64,000 nucleotides of DNA from CAG-390 sp045636385 (GTDB taxonomy: Bacteria; Bacillota; Clostridia; Oscillospirales; CAG-272), in assembly GCA_045636385.1 (NCBI GenBank), contig JAZTXK010000068.1, forward strand, positions 1 through 64,000, written 5' to 3'. Made by a program: the position numbers and the translations under genes. The notes beneath the pieces are model-generated. The model made no database searches and was not told where the DNA came from. It saw nothing but the letters and a program-made list of their open reading frames with translations. This document shows, in pieces, positions 49,688 to 58,499 of this stretch (within the stretch, counting starts at the first letter, position 1; each line of letters starts with the position of its first letter).

Positions 49688-51409
49688 ATGAACAAATATT
49701 TTGCCTACGATGAAAATAACAGAAAAATTGAATTCAAGTCCGAGGAAAAGGATGGAATCATAAAGTTGAAGCTTCCGCTTGCGGAATTTAAGGGAGCGAA
49801 GAGTCTTCGTCTTCTTCCCGAGCTCGGTGAGGCGCAGGCGGGCGGGGAAGGATTTTATCTCCTTCCCAGAAACATTTCGATGCGCGGTGATATCAAGGTC
49901 GATTTCAAGGAGCGAGAGGATGCTTTGCTTTCCTATGCGAAGCCCGTAATGGCTCTTTACGCGATCGTAAAAGAGGATTTCCGTGCGCTCGTTCGCTTTG
50001 AGCGAAACTATAAATTTGCCATCAACGCGGAATTGAAGGACGGCGTTTACAGCGTTTATCTTACCACGGAATTCGGCGGCAAGAAGGATCTGCCCTATGA
50101 CGATATTCGAATCGAGATAATTCCTCTGCCCGAGGGTGCAACTCTCGGTACTATTGCAAGATGCGAGCGCGAGCTTCGTCTTTCCCGCGGCGAGATCGTG
50201 TCACTCGCCGAAAAATGCCGTGAGAGAGCAGTCGTTGATTACGCGAGCCGTTCGCCGCTTATCAGAATCCGAATGGCTTGGAAGCAGAGTCCGTCGCCCG
50301 TCAAGCATCAGACTCCCGAAAATCAACCGCCCGTTCACGTTGCCTGCGATTTTGCCCGTGTGCGCGATATTGCCGACGCGCTCTATGCGAGAGGCGTAAA
50401 GGAATGCGAGATTCAGCTTGTCGGCTGGAATCTCGGCGGTCATGACGGCGCGTTTCCGCAGATTTTCCCCGTTGAGCCGACGCTCGGCGGAGAAGAGGAG
50501 ATGAAGAAGACTTTTACGCACGTCAAGAGCCTCGGCTACCGCATTTCAACGCACACAAACCTCATCGACGCCTACGAGCTCGCCGATTGCTTCTCGTGGG
50601 ATGATATTGCTATGACCGAGGACGGTGAATATCTTCAGATCGGAGATTACGGCGGAGGCTATGCATACCACGTTTGCCCCGAGCGGCAGATGTATACCGC
50701 TATGAACACCATCCCCGAGTTGGTAAAATACGGCGAAAACGGTCTGCATTTCAATGACGTTATCTCAATCGTCGAGCCCGACACCTGCCATTCGCCGAAG
50801 CATCCCTGCACCACGGCGGACGGCATCAATTGCGTCAACACTATTATGAACACGCAGATGGGCATGTTCGGCGGTTTCTCCTCCGAGGGTTGTTTTGATT
50901 TTGCGCTCGGCAATCTCGATTACGGACTTTATGTTTCCTTCGGCGACGGCTTCGGACGCAAGGAATATCCGCTTGCCGATGAATACATTCCATTCTTTGA
51001 GCTGACTTACCACGGCATTCTGCTCTACAACCCGACAAGCCCCACGGTCAATTATCCGATCAAGAATCCCGAGGACAAGCTTGCCTTCATCCTCCGCGGC
51101 GGAAGACCCTCCTTCTATTTCCATTCGAAGTTCCGCACGGGCGCGACGAACTGGATGGGCGAGATCGATTTCCTGACCGATACCGACGAGGATCTTGCTT
51201 TCGCCTGCGACCGCATCGCAGAGGCGCAGCGAGAATACGAGTCCCTCGCGCATATGCAAAAGGTTTATATGTCGGAATACAAACTTGAAGACGGTATTGA
51301 GATCGCAGCCTATGAAAACGGAACCGAGATAGTCGGAAACTTCTCCGACGCGAACAAAGCCTACCGTGGCAAAAACCTTGCTCCGGGTGAGTATAAGATA
51401 TTCGATTAA
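49688..51409 (+). CDS. Putative glycosidase-like protein (DUF5696/GH101-like TIM barrel)
   Basis: A 573-aa cytoplasmic protein; ATG 49688 has GGAGG 9 nt upstream (ATG 49682 would be only 3 nt away). An N-terminal beta-rich part (about 1-190) is followed by a TIM-barrel-like part: ACDFARVRDIADALYARGVKECEIQLVGWNLGGHDGAFPQIFPVEPTLGG, STHTNLIDAYEL, LHFNDVISIVEPDTCHSP, GFSSEGCFDFALGNLDYGLY, ending in a beta-sandwich with GTEIVGNFSDANKAYRG. This pattern fits DUF5696-type glycosidase relatives. The acidic residues in FNDV and SSEGCFD are candidate catalytic residues. Substrate unknown. Confidence 0.6.
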   Translation: MNKYFAYDENNRKIEFKSEEKDGIIKLKLPLAEFKGAKSLRLLPELGEAQAGGEGFYLLPRNISMRGDIKVDFKEREDALLSYAKPVMALYAIVKEDFRALVRFERNYKFAINAELKDGVYSVYLTTEFGGKKDLPYDDIRIEIIPLPEGATLGTIARCERELRLSRGEIVSLAEKCRERAVVDYASRSPLIRIRMAWKQSPSPVKHQTPENQPPVHVACDFARVRDIADALYARGVKECEIQLVGWNLGGHDGAFPQIFPVEPTLGGEEEMKKTFTHVKSLGYRISTHTNLIDAYELADCFSWDDIAMTEDGEYLQIGDYGGGYAYHVCPERQMYTAMNTIPELVKYGENGLHFNDVISIVEPDTCHSPKHPCTTADGINCVNTIMNTQMGMFGGFSSEGCFDFALGNLDYGLYVSFGDGFGRKEYPLADEYIPFFELTYHGILLYNPTSPTVNYPIKNPEDKLAFILRGGRPSFYFHSKFRTGATNWMGEIDFLTDTDEDLAFACDRIAEAQREYESLAHMQKVYMSEYKLEDGIEIAAYENGTEIVGNFSDANKAYRGKNLAPGEYKIFD

Positions 51410-51417
51410 AGTTCGGG

Positions 51418-51447
51418 AAGGTCGGCGTTTGCCGACCTTCTTTCTTC
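51418..51447 (+). terminator. Terminator of the DUF5696-like gene
   Basis: AAGGTCGGC/GCCGACCTT stem, GTTT loop, then CTTTCTTC. Confidence 0.85.
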
Positions 51448-51489
51448 AAACTTTTTCTTTAAATATTGATAAAATTTTTCATTTTCCTA

Positions 51490-51518
51490 TTGTGTTTTTC
51501 CTTCAATTAAGGTATAAT
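51490..51518 (+). promoter_or_regulatory. Promoter of the lepA-hemW operon
   Basis: TTGTGT (51490-51495), 17 nt, TATAAT (51513-51518). Confidence 0.75.
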
Positions 51519-51563
51519 ATATACTGACTATATGTAATTAAATTTTCATAATGAGAGTATAAA

Positions 51564-53375
51564 ATGGCAAACAACAAGAATATCAGAAACTTTTCGATAA
51601 TTGCGCATATCGACCACGGTAAGTCTACTCTTGCAGACCGTCTGCTTGAGGAAACGGGTGCGGTTGCAAAGCGCGATATGGAGGAGCAGGTCCTTGACAA
51701 TATGGACCTCGAGCGCGAGCGCGGTATCACCATCAAGGCGCGCGCCGTAAGACTTGACTATAAGGCAGACAACGGTGAGGACTATATCTTCAACCTCATC
51801 GACACCCCCGGCCACGTTGACTTTAACTATGAGGTATCCCGTTCGCTCAACGCTTGCGAGGGCGCGCTTCTCGTTGTTGACGCAACGCAGGGCATCGAGG
51901 CGCAGACTCTTGCGAACGCGTATCTCGCGGTCGATGCGGAGCTTGAGATCGTTCCCGTTATCAATAAGATCGACCTTCCCAGCGCGGACGTTGAGCGTTG
52001 CCGCAATGAGATCGAGGATATCATCGGCATCCCCGCCGAGGATTGCCCCGCGGTTTCGGCAAAGGTAGGACTCAATATCCACGACGTGCTTGAGGCGGTC
52101 GTCCGCGACATTCCCGCGCCCGTGGGCAACGCTGATGCTCCCCTCCGCGCGCTTATTTTCGATTCATACTACGATTCCTATCTCGGAGTCGTCGTTTATA
52201 TCCGTATCATCGACGGTACTCTCCGCACCGGCGATAAGATCAAGCTGATGAGCACGGGCGCGATCTTTGAGGTCACCGCCGTCGGCTCGATGGAGGCGTT
52301 CGGTCTGAAGCCCCGCGGTGAGCTTTCTGTCGGCGAGGTTGGATATCTGACCGCTTCGATCAAGAATATTTCCGATACCCGCGTCGGTGATACAGTTACC
52401 CTTGCCGATGAGCCCGCAGAAGAGGCACTCCCCGGCTTCAAGACGGTTCAGCCGATGGTTTTCGCAGGTATTTATCCCGAGGACGGCTCTCGCTACGAGG
52501 ACCTTCGCGAGGCTCTTCTCAAGCTTCAGCTCAACGACGCGGCGCTCACCTTTGAGCCCGAAACGTCGACAGCACTCGGATTCGGCTTCCGCTGCGGCTT
52601 CCTTGGACTTCTCCACATGGAGATCATCGAGGAGCGACTTGAGCGCGAGTTCAATCTCGACCTCATCACCACCGCACCGAGCGTTATTTACGAGGTAAAG
52701 ACCAAGGACGGCGAGATGCGCCGTATAGACAACCCCACCGATTATCCCCAGCCCGACGAGATCGACGTGGCGTACGAGCCGATCGTCAAGGCGAGCATTA
52801 TCACGCCTCAGGAATACGTCGGTACGCTGATGGATCTCTGTCAGGATCGCCGAGGTGTGTTCAAGGATATGAAGTACCTCGACAATATCCGCGTCGAGCT
52901 CCACTACGAGCTCCCGCTCAACGAGATCATTTATAACTTCTTCGACGCGCTCAAGTCGCGCTCGAGAGGATATGCGTCGCTCGATTACGAAATGTACGAG
53001 TACCGCGCCTCCAAGCTTTGCAGACTTGATATCCTTCTCAACGGCGATCAGGTCGACGCGCTTTCCTTCATCGTTCACGAGGAAAAGGCTTATGCCCGTG
53101 CGCGTAAGATTGCGGAAAGACTTAAGGAAAACATCCCGCGTCAGCTCTTCGAGATCCCGATTCAGGCAGCTATCGGCGCGAGAATTATCGCGCGAGAGAC
53201 TGTAAAGGCAATGCGCAAGGACGTTCTTGCGAAGTGCTACGGCGGTGACATTACCCGTAAGAAGAAGCTGCTTGAAAAGCAGAAGGAAGGTAAAAAGAAG
53301 ATGCGCAAGCTCGGCTCGGTTCAGGTTTCCCCCGAAGCCTTTATGTCGGTGCTTAAGCTTGGCGACGACAATTAA
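51564..53375 (+). CDS. lepA: Elongation factor 4 (LepA)
   Basis: A 603-aa translational GTPase: P-loop AHIDHGKST (14-22), RGITIKA, DTPGHVDFNYE, NKIDLP, elongation-factor domains II to V, and the LepA-specific C-terminus (KCYGGDITRKKKLLEKQKEGKKKMR; VQVSPEAF). Back-translocates stalled ribosomes by family knowledge. Followed by hemW, the usual partner in Firmicutes. A palindrome lies between them. Confidence 0.97.
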   Translation: MANNKNIRNFSIIAHIDHGKSTLADRLLEETGAVAKRDMEEQVLDNMDLERERGITIKARAVRLDYKADNGEDYIFNLIDTPGHVDFNYEVSRSLNACEGALLVVDATQGIEAQTLANAYLAVDAELEIVPVINKIDLPSADVERCRNEIEDIIGIPAEDCPAVSAKVGLNIHDVLEAVVRDIPAPVGNADAPLRALIFDSYYDSYLGVVVYIRIIDGTLRTGDKIKLMSTGAIFEVTAVGSMEAFGLKPRGELSVGEVGYLTASIKNISDTRVGDTVTLADEPAEEALPGFKTVQPMVFAGIYPEDGSRYEDLREALLKLQLNDAALTFEPETSTALGFGFRCGFLGLLHMEIIEERLEREFNLDLITTAPSVIYEVKTKDGEMRRIDNPTDYPQPDEIDVAYEPIVKASIITPQEYVGTLMDLCQDRRGVFKDMKYLDNIRVELHYELPLNEIIYNFFDALKSRSRGYASLDYEMYEYRASKLCRLDILLNGDQVDALSFIVHEEKAYARARKIAERLKENIPRQLFEIPIQAAIGARIIARETVKAMRKDVLAKCYGGDITRKKKLLEKQKEGKKKMRKLGSVQVSPEAFMSVLKLGDDN

Positions 53376-53377
53376 GC

Positions 53378-53401
53378 CACTTGTAAAACTGCGTTTTACA
53401 A
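53378..53401 (+). repeat. CACTTGTAAAAC palindrome, copy 3
   Basis: CTTGTAAAAC/GTTTTACAAA arms around TGC, 2 nt after the lepA stop. It lies inside the lepA-hemW operon, so it is not a full terminator. Confidence 0.85.
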
Positions 53402-53444
53402 ATTTACGTTCGGCTGACAGGACAAATAACAAAGGAGAGTTTAT

Positions 53445-54611
53445 ATGTTCGGAAAGAAAAAGCGCAAGCCACTCGGGCTTTATATACACATTCCGTTTTG
53501 CAAGAGCAAGTGCGATTATTGCGATTTCTGCTCGCTTGTGCCCAATAACAAGGGCATCGTAGAGCATTACGCCGATGCACTGATCCTGCAGATGGAGGAC
53601 TGGAGCTCTCGCTGCCGCAATTATTCGATTGATTCGATATACATCGGCGGCGGAACGCCCACTTATCTTGATATTCGCCGTATCTCGCGCATTATCGACG
53701 CGATATATGCAAATTTCAAGGTCGAAAAGTTCGCGGAATTCACTGTTGAGTGCAATCCCGCGACAGCCGATCTTGAATATTTCCTCAAGCTCCGCCGCGC
53801 GGGCGTCAACCGACTTTCGATCGGCTGTCAGAGCGCGCACGCGGACGAGCTCAAGGCTCTCGGAAGAATACATACCTACGAGCAGTTCGTTGCTTGCTAT
53901 AACGACGCGCGCAAGGCGGGATTCGACAATATCAGCGTTGACTTGATGTACGGTATCCCGAATCAGAGCGAGCAGAGCTTTATCGAGTCGCTCACGGCGG
54001 TCACCTCGCTCGGCCCCGACCACATTTCTATCTACGCGCTCAAGATCGAGGAGGGCACCCCCTTCCACGCTATGCGCGACAAGCTCGTGCTTCCCGACGA
54101 GGAGACCGAGTATTCGATGTATAGCCACGCCGTCGACTACCTCGCGGCGCAGGGATACGAAAGATACGAGATCTCGAACTTCTGTCGCAGAGGCGCGGCG
54201 TCGCTCCACAATCTCAAATATTGGCATTGTGACGAGTATCTCGGTCTCGGCGCAAGTGCACATTCATATTTCGAGGACGAGCGCTTTGCTACAACCTGCG
54301 TAGTACGCGACTATATCGACGGTCTTGAGATCATCGGCACCGACATCAATATCGTTGCAAGCTCTGAAAAGATCGATTCGGTCAAGTGTATGGAGGAATA
54401 CGTTATGCTCGGTATGCGTCTGACGGACGGCATTCTTATCGAGGATTTCGAGGCGCGATTCAATACCTCCTTCTATGAAAAGTACGGCAAGCGCCTTGAT
54501 GAGTACGTTGAGGCGGGATTCGTAGAGAAGGACGAGCGCGGATACAGATTTACGACCAATGGTATGTTCGTGTCGAATTACATCCTCTCCGCAGTTCTTG
54601 ATCTTGAATAA
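53445..54611 (+). CDS. hemW: Radical SAM heme chaperone HemW
   Basis: A 388-aa HemW: CxxxCxxC with Cys19, Cys23 and Cys26, followed by IYIGGGTPTYL, ECNPAT, NRLSIGCQSA, SVDLMYGIPNQ, YEISNFCRRG and LGASAHSYF. It lacks the extra Cys of true coproporphyrinogen dehydrogenase HemN, as expected of HemW. AAAGGAG ribosome site. Pair with lepA supports the call. Confidence 0.95.
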   Translation: MFGKKKRKPLGLYIHIPFCKSKCDYCDFCSLVPNNKGIVEHYADALILQMEDWSSRCRNYSIDSIYIGGGTPTYLDIRRISRIIDAIYANFKVEKFAEFTVECNPATADLEYFLKLRRAGVNRLSIGCQSAHADELKALGRIHTYEQFVACYNDARKAGFDNISVDLMYGIPNQSEQSFIESLTAVTSLGPDHISIYALKIEEGTPFHAMRDKLVLPDEETEYSMYSHAVDYLAAQGYERYEISNFCRRGAASLHNLKYWHCDEYLGLGASAHSYFEDERFATTCVVRDYIDGLEIIGTDINIVASSEKIDSVKCMEEYVMLGMRLTDGILIEDFEARFNTSFYEKYGKRLDEYVEAGFVEKDERGYRFTTNGMFVSNYILSAVLDLE

Positions 54612-54637
54612 AAAATTGAAAAATCTAAAATTTCCCA

Positions 54638-54666
54638 TTGACAAAACGGAGATTTTCGTATACAAT
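54638..54666 (+). promoter_or_regulatory. Promoter of the DUF1292 gene
   Basis: TTGACA (54638-54643), 17 nt, TACAAT (54661-54666). Confidence 0.85.
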
Positions 54667-54698
54667 ATATATAGTAACATAAGGACAGGTGATAAGCC

Positions 54699-55019
54699 AT
54701 GACAGATAAGAATATTCCCATCGGTGTAGATGAAAACGAAGAGGTTGAGATCGTAACCCTTCTTGATGAAAACGACAACGAGGTTCGCTTCGAGCTTATC
54801 GGCGGCTACGTTGACAAGGGCGTGCAGTATTTCGCGCTCATTCCCGAAGGCTCTGCCGATGACGACGGCGGCTTCGAGGAGTACATCATTCTCAAGAGCG
54901 TTAAGGACGCCGAGGGCAACGAGGAGCTCGTTGACATTGAGGACGACGCTGAGTTTGAGCGTATCGCAGGCATTTTTGACGATGCCTTCAGCGCGGAGTA
55001 CGACTACGACGCTGAATAA
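54699..55019 (+). CDS. DUF1292 domain-containing protein
   Basis: A 106-aa very acidic cytoplasmic protein. The DUF1292 pattern VEIVTLLDENDNEVRFELIGGYVDKGVQYFALIPEG spans about 15-50, followed by EYIILKSVKDAEGNEELVDIEDDAEFERI. Highly expressed by codon use. Function of the family unknown. A non-coding RNA gene follows. Confidence 0.9.
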   Translation: MTDKNIPIGVDENEEVEIVTLLDENDNEVRFELIGGYVDKGVQYFALIPEGSADDDGGFEEYIILKSVKDAEGNEELVDIEDDAEFERIAGIFDDAFSAEYDYDAE

Positions 55020-55086
55020 TTAATAAGCACTATTATCCTGCTTAGTTTGTGCTTAACCGTATATGTGGAACCGACATGATATTAAA

Positions 55087-55286
55087 GGGAGCTGAATAGT
55101 TCGGCGGCTGTTTTGCAGACCTCCCCGCGCATTCTTTCGATTGACTTGTCTCGACGAATGCACGGGACGTTGGGAGCAGTGAGGCCAAAGATAGGCACCC
55201 ACCTTGCTCGGCAGGGTTTCCGACTGCGGTTACACGGCTCGGCGGGAGCAGCCCAACTTCCTATTAGGAAGTTGGGCAGTTTTATT
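55087..55286 (+). ncRNA. Structured small RNA ending in a strong terminator (6S RNA candidate)
   Basis: About 200 nt without coding potential. Successive stems are GGGAG/CUCCC, CCCG-GCAUUC/GAAUGC-CGGG, a GAGCA/UGCUC arm capped by GUGAGGCC/GGCACCCAC, GCAG/CUGC and GCUC/GAGC, then a perfect 11-bp terminator stem (55251-55261/55267-55277) with AGTTTTATT. The segments CACCUUG and GGUUACA plus the later CGGC recall the 3' half of 6S RNA. Upstream TTAACC-18-TGATAT is a weak promoter. The ends, and the 6S identity (probability about 0.4), are guesses. Confidence 0.6.
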
Positions 55287-55450
55287 CGCCTGTGGCGAGT
55301 TATATTGCTTCGCAGTGATATTCGGCTTGCGCCGAGTGGTATTCGCTGCGCGAGTTTTATGGCGAATAAAATATCACTAAAGCCGCAGGCTTTAATACCA
55401 CTCTGTTGCGAAGCAACAAGAATATCACTCCGACGAAGTCGGAATATAAC
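55287..55450 (+). repeat. Nested palindromic ladder of seven hairpins
   Basis: Seven small hairpins (CGCC/GGCG, TGC/GCA, CGGC/GCCG, CGC/GCG, AAAGCC/GGCTTT, TTGC/GCAA, CCGAC/GTCGG) separated by 8-nt linkers. Linkers pair exactly and in nested order: GTTATATT (55299) with AATATAAC (55443), GTGATATT (55315) with AATATCAC (55421), GTGGTATT (55336) with AATACCAC (55394). TTTTATTCGCC (55280-55290) also pairs with GGCGAATAAAA (55361-55371). No gene in 55020-55529. Confidence 0.8.
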
Positions 55451-55480
55451 TTGATACATATTCAATTGCATACAAAACAA

Positions 55481-55522
55481 AAAACTTTTCCGATAGACTG
55501 AAAAACCTGTCGGAAAAGTTTT
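55481..55522 (-). terminator. Terminator of the GHL10 surface protein gene
   Basis: A 13-bp stem AAAACTTTTCCGA/TCGGAAAAGTTTT; T-runs on both sides, so it works both ways. Confidence 0.9.
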
Positions 55523-55529
55523 TTATTTT

Positions 55530-57251
55530 TTATTTCTTCTTTTTCAATATTGATAGGATGGCTACCCCTACTCCGATCACCACAGCCGCCGCGGCTATAG
55601 CAATCGGCAGAAGTGAAGACGTTTTTTCCTCCATGCCGTTATCGGATGGTTCTGTTTGATCCGCGATCTGTTCGCTCGTAGTTTCGGCGGGAGCTTCGGT
55701 TTCCGTGACTTCGGCGATCGTTGTTTCTGTTGCCGTTACTTCGGACTCAGGGAATATCGGCTCGCCCATTTCGGCGTTTTGTGCACTTGAGTCACAGAAC
55801 ACCGTGTATACGCGCCCTTCGCCGCCGGATGTGTAAAGACGAATGAGCACGGGGAGCTTCGACGGGTCAATCTCGCCCTCGTATTTCAGATATAAATAAC
55901 CGCTTTTGCGCGCGCCGAGCAGGTTGCTCTTTTTAAACGTGACGTTCGAGCCGCTCGAGGATACTGTGACCGTTGCGTTCTCGGCGATACCGGCGCCGAT
56001 TGCGGCATCTGTTAATTTGATCCCGCTCTTGGCTTCTATGCGCACTTGAGTGTAAGCGGCAGAGCCCAGCGTATTATCGAGCTTTACGGTAATAGTTTTG
56101 CTTTCCGCATCGTAGGTTGCCTTCGCGTATTCATAGGTTCCCGAACGGAAAAATACCGTTCCGAGCATTCCGTCGCCGTATTTGGTGTCCTTCATAAGAG
56201 CGCGGATATTTTCCATTTCGGTCATAATGCGCGAAGAAGTTACGGAGTCAAAGACCTGAATGCCCATAACTACCTTGTTGCCCTTGTCGATGGAGTTCTT
56301 GGCGAGGGTGACTACCCAGTTGTCCGCTTTGCCGTAATTGGTGGAATATGCCATCGGGCAGATATAATCGTAAAGTTCTGCGGCAATATCGTAATTCTGA
56401 CCGTAATGAAGGTCGGCGTAGGACGCTTCGTATGCGCCCTCGGGCATGGTTGCGGCACTGAATACGAGATTAGGATTTACCGATTTTGCGGAATTGATTA
56501 TATGAGCGGCGAGCTCCTTGATATTATTTCTGCGGTACTGCGCGATGATGAGGGCGTCGGGATCGTTATTCTTATAGGCGCTGAAAATATAATTCGAATT
56601 AGCTGTTCTGCCGTGATATCCCCAGGTGGTCTCGACAAGCTCCTTTACGCGATCGATATTCGCACCCATAGCGGCAAGGTTTTCGAAATCCTGCTCGCTC
56701 CAGCCGTTTGCGTTGTGGTTGTATCGGATGTAGTCGAGGTGGATGCCGTCAATATCGTACTGCGCAAGCTCCTTTGCAACGTTGCCGATATACTCGCGGT
56801 AGCCCGCGTCATAAGGAGTGATGAAATTGTTATCCCGAGCGCGGATGTAATGCCACATTCCCGCCTCCGGGTGATTGCTTTTGTAGGTCTCGTCCTCAAC
56901 AACGCAGATCCAGGCGTGAACGCGGATCCCGCGTTTATGTGCGGCATCGATAGTTTCCTGCAAAACGTCTCGGCTTGCTCGCGTGAGAAGATTTTTATAT
57001 TGAGTTTTGAGGTAACCGAGCCTTCCGCCCGTGCCCTTGACGAGAAGATAAACGTCGGTTATGCCCTCCGCGGCGCATCGCGACATCATTATCTCCGCAC
57101 CGTCCGCACCGAGATCGGCTACGGTGCTTCCCCAAAGCCATTTTCCGACTATTGCGGAGCCTTCGCCGCTCTCTGCGGCTACGGGCATTGATGAGAACAG
57201 CGGAATGAGCATTATCGGACAGATCAAAGCAGATAATATTTTTTTCAACAT
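55530..57251 (-). CDS. Surface-anchored family-10-like glycosyl hydrolase (GHL10)
   Basis: A 573-aa exported protein: signal peptide (about 1-27, cleavage near AAE), GHL10/DUF187-type TIM barrel (about 35-365: ITDVYLLVKGTGGRLGYLKTQY, AHKRGIRVHAWICVVED, YDIDGIHLDYIRYN, PMAYSTNYG), a C-terminal cohesin-like beta domain (about 385-500), a Glu/Thr-rich wall-spanning linker and a transmembrane helix (about 548-568) with KKKK tail. It lacks an LPxTG motif. GGGAGG ribosome site. May act on peptidoglycan or surface glycans as known for GHL10 relatives; the exact reaction is unknown. Confidence 0.85.
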   Translation of the reverse strand: MLKKILSALICPIMLIPLFSSMPVAAESGEGSAIVGKWLWGSTVADLGADGAEIMMSRCAAEGITDVYLLVKGTGGRLGYLKTQYKNLLTRASRDVLQETIDAAHKRGIRVHAWICVVEDETYKSNHPEAGMWHYIRARDNNFITPYDAGYREYIGNVAKELAQYDIDGIHLDYIRYNHNANGWSEQDFENLAAMGANIDRVKELVETTWGYHGRTANSNYIFSAYKNNDPDALIIAQYRRNNIKELAAHIINSAKSVNPNLVFSAATMPEGAYEASYADLHYGQNYDIAAELYDYICPMAYSTNYGKADNWVVTLAKNSIDKGNKVVMGIQVFDSVTSSRIMTEMENIRALMKDTKYGDGMLGTVFFRSGTYEYAKATYDAESKTITVKLDNTLGSAAYTQVRIEAKSGIKLTDAAIGAGIAENATVTVSSSGSNVTFKKSNLLGARKSGYLYLKYEGEIDPSKLPVLIRLYTSGGEGRVYTVFCDSSAQNAEMGEPIFPESEVTATETTIAEVTETEAPAETTSEQIADQTEPSDNGMEEKTSSLLPIAIAAAAVVIGVGVAILSILKKKK

Positions 57252-57284
57252 AGGATATTCCTCCCGAATAATGTTTTATAAGTT

Positions 57285-57313
57285 ATTATAACCTTTTTCT
57301 GCAGAATTGTCAA
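57285..57313 (-). promoter_or_regulatory. Promoter of the GHL10 gene
   Basis: Minus strand TTGACA (57313-57308), 17 nt, TATAAT (57290-57285). Confidence 0.9.
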
Positions 57314-57382
57314 GAGATTAAAAGCAATGAATTACATTATTGATCAAACGACCTCTTTTAATGCAAAATTTACACCAAACTA

Positions 57383-57411
57383 TTGAAAATTCGTGTGAAA
57401 TATGGTATCAT
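57383..57411 (+). promoter_or_regulatory. Promoter of the SGNH-PPi-PFK operon
   Basis: TTGAAA (57383-57388), 17 nt, TATCAT (57406-57411). Divergent from the GHL10 promoter. Confidence 0.7.
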
Positions 57412-57449
57412 ATAATACGTTATTATTTAAATGAAGAAAGGTAATACTA

Positions 57450-58478
57450 ATGAAAAAGATACTCACGATTATTATAGCCGCGGCGATGATCGCCGCACTT
57501 GTGATCTCTCCCGCTTGGGCGGCGGAGAATAAGTATGAATTCATGCTCGCTCTCGGCGATTCGATCACCACTGGCTACGGACTTGACGGCGAAGCGCCCT
57601 ATGATTGCGAGTCCTACGCGAATATCGCTGCAGAAGCTCTCGGACTTGATGCAAAGAGCACTTACGTAAACCGCGCCGTTGACGGTGCAACGAGTAAGGA
57701 TCTTCTCACCCTCCTTCCCGAGCTTGAAAACTATCTCGGATATTCCGATCTCGTTGTCGTAACGATTGGCGGAAACGACCTTCTCGAGTCGATTTCGATC
57801 GTAGCGTCCGCCATTGCGGGCAAGAGCGTGACCGGACTTTCCGCGTCGATCGACGTTCTCACCGCGGCAAGCCCCGATAAGTTTGCGGCACTTTCAAGCA
57901 ACACGAGCTTCCAGACCAAGATAGGCGCGGTCCTCGCCTCTTACGCATCTAATCTTGCGGCGTCGGCAAAGATCATCAAGGAAAATGCTCCCACCGCGCG
58001 CGTGATCTTCCTCAAGCAGTATAATCCCCTCAAGAACGTCCCCGGCTTTGAAAGCTTCGGCGACTTCGCGGACACCCTCTTTATGAGCATCAACTCCTCG
58101 ATCGACACCGTTTGCGCGGCGTACGGCTTCGAGGCTCTCGACGTTCCCTCTGTCATTGACGTAAATGCGGCAACGCTCACCAATATGCTCAACTACGATA
58201 TCCACCCCAACGCTGACGGTCACAAGGCTATCGCAGGTCTTCTGACCGAGCACCTGAGCACAGTTCCCTTTACTCCCGAAACCGAGCCCGAAACCGAGCC
58301 TGAGACCGAACCCGAAACAGAGCCCGTCACCGAGCCTGTCACCGAGGCGGAGACCACTACCGCACCCGAGACCGACGGTCAGCTTGAGGCTCCCGGATGC
58401 TTTTCGTCCGTAAGCTCTGCGGCGGTTATCCTCGCGGCGGTCGGCGCGTTTACAGTACTTAAAAAGAAAGAAAATTAA
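57450..58478 (+). CDS. Surface-anchored SGNH/GDSL esterase
   Basis: A 342-aa exported esterase: signal peptide cleaved after AWA24, GDSIT with nucleophile Ser38, oxyanion Asn in IGGNDLL, and DIHPNADGH with the catalytic Asp/His. The linker at about 275-310 is a run of Thr-Glu-Pro-Glu repeats. The C-terminus is Cys-Phe-Ser-Ser, a hydrophobic helix and LKKKEN, a non-LPxTG anchoring signal. Could deacylate glycans or lipids at the surface. Followed 21 nt later by the PPi-PFK gene. Confidence 0.88.
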   Translation: MKKILTIIIAAAMIAALVISPAWAAENKYEFMLALGDSITTGYGLDGEAPYDCESYANIAAEALGLDAKSTYVNRAVDGATSKDLLTLLPELENYLGYSDLVVVTIGGNDLLESISIVASAIAGKSVTGLSASIDVLTAASPDKFAALSSNTSFQTKIGAVLASYASNLAASAKIIKENAPTARVIFLKQYNPLKNVPGFESFGDFADTLFMSINSSIDTVCAAYGFEALDVPSVIDVNAATLTNMLNYDIHPNADGHKAIAGLLTEHLSTVPFTPETEPETEPETEPETEPVTEPVTEAETTTAPETDGQLEAPGCFSSVSSAAVILAAVGAFTVLKKKEN

Positions 58479-58499
58479 TCAGATATAGGAGAAATGACA

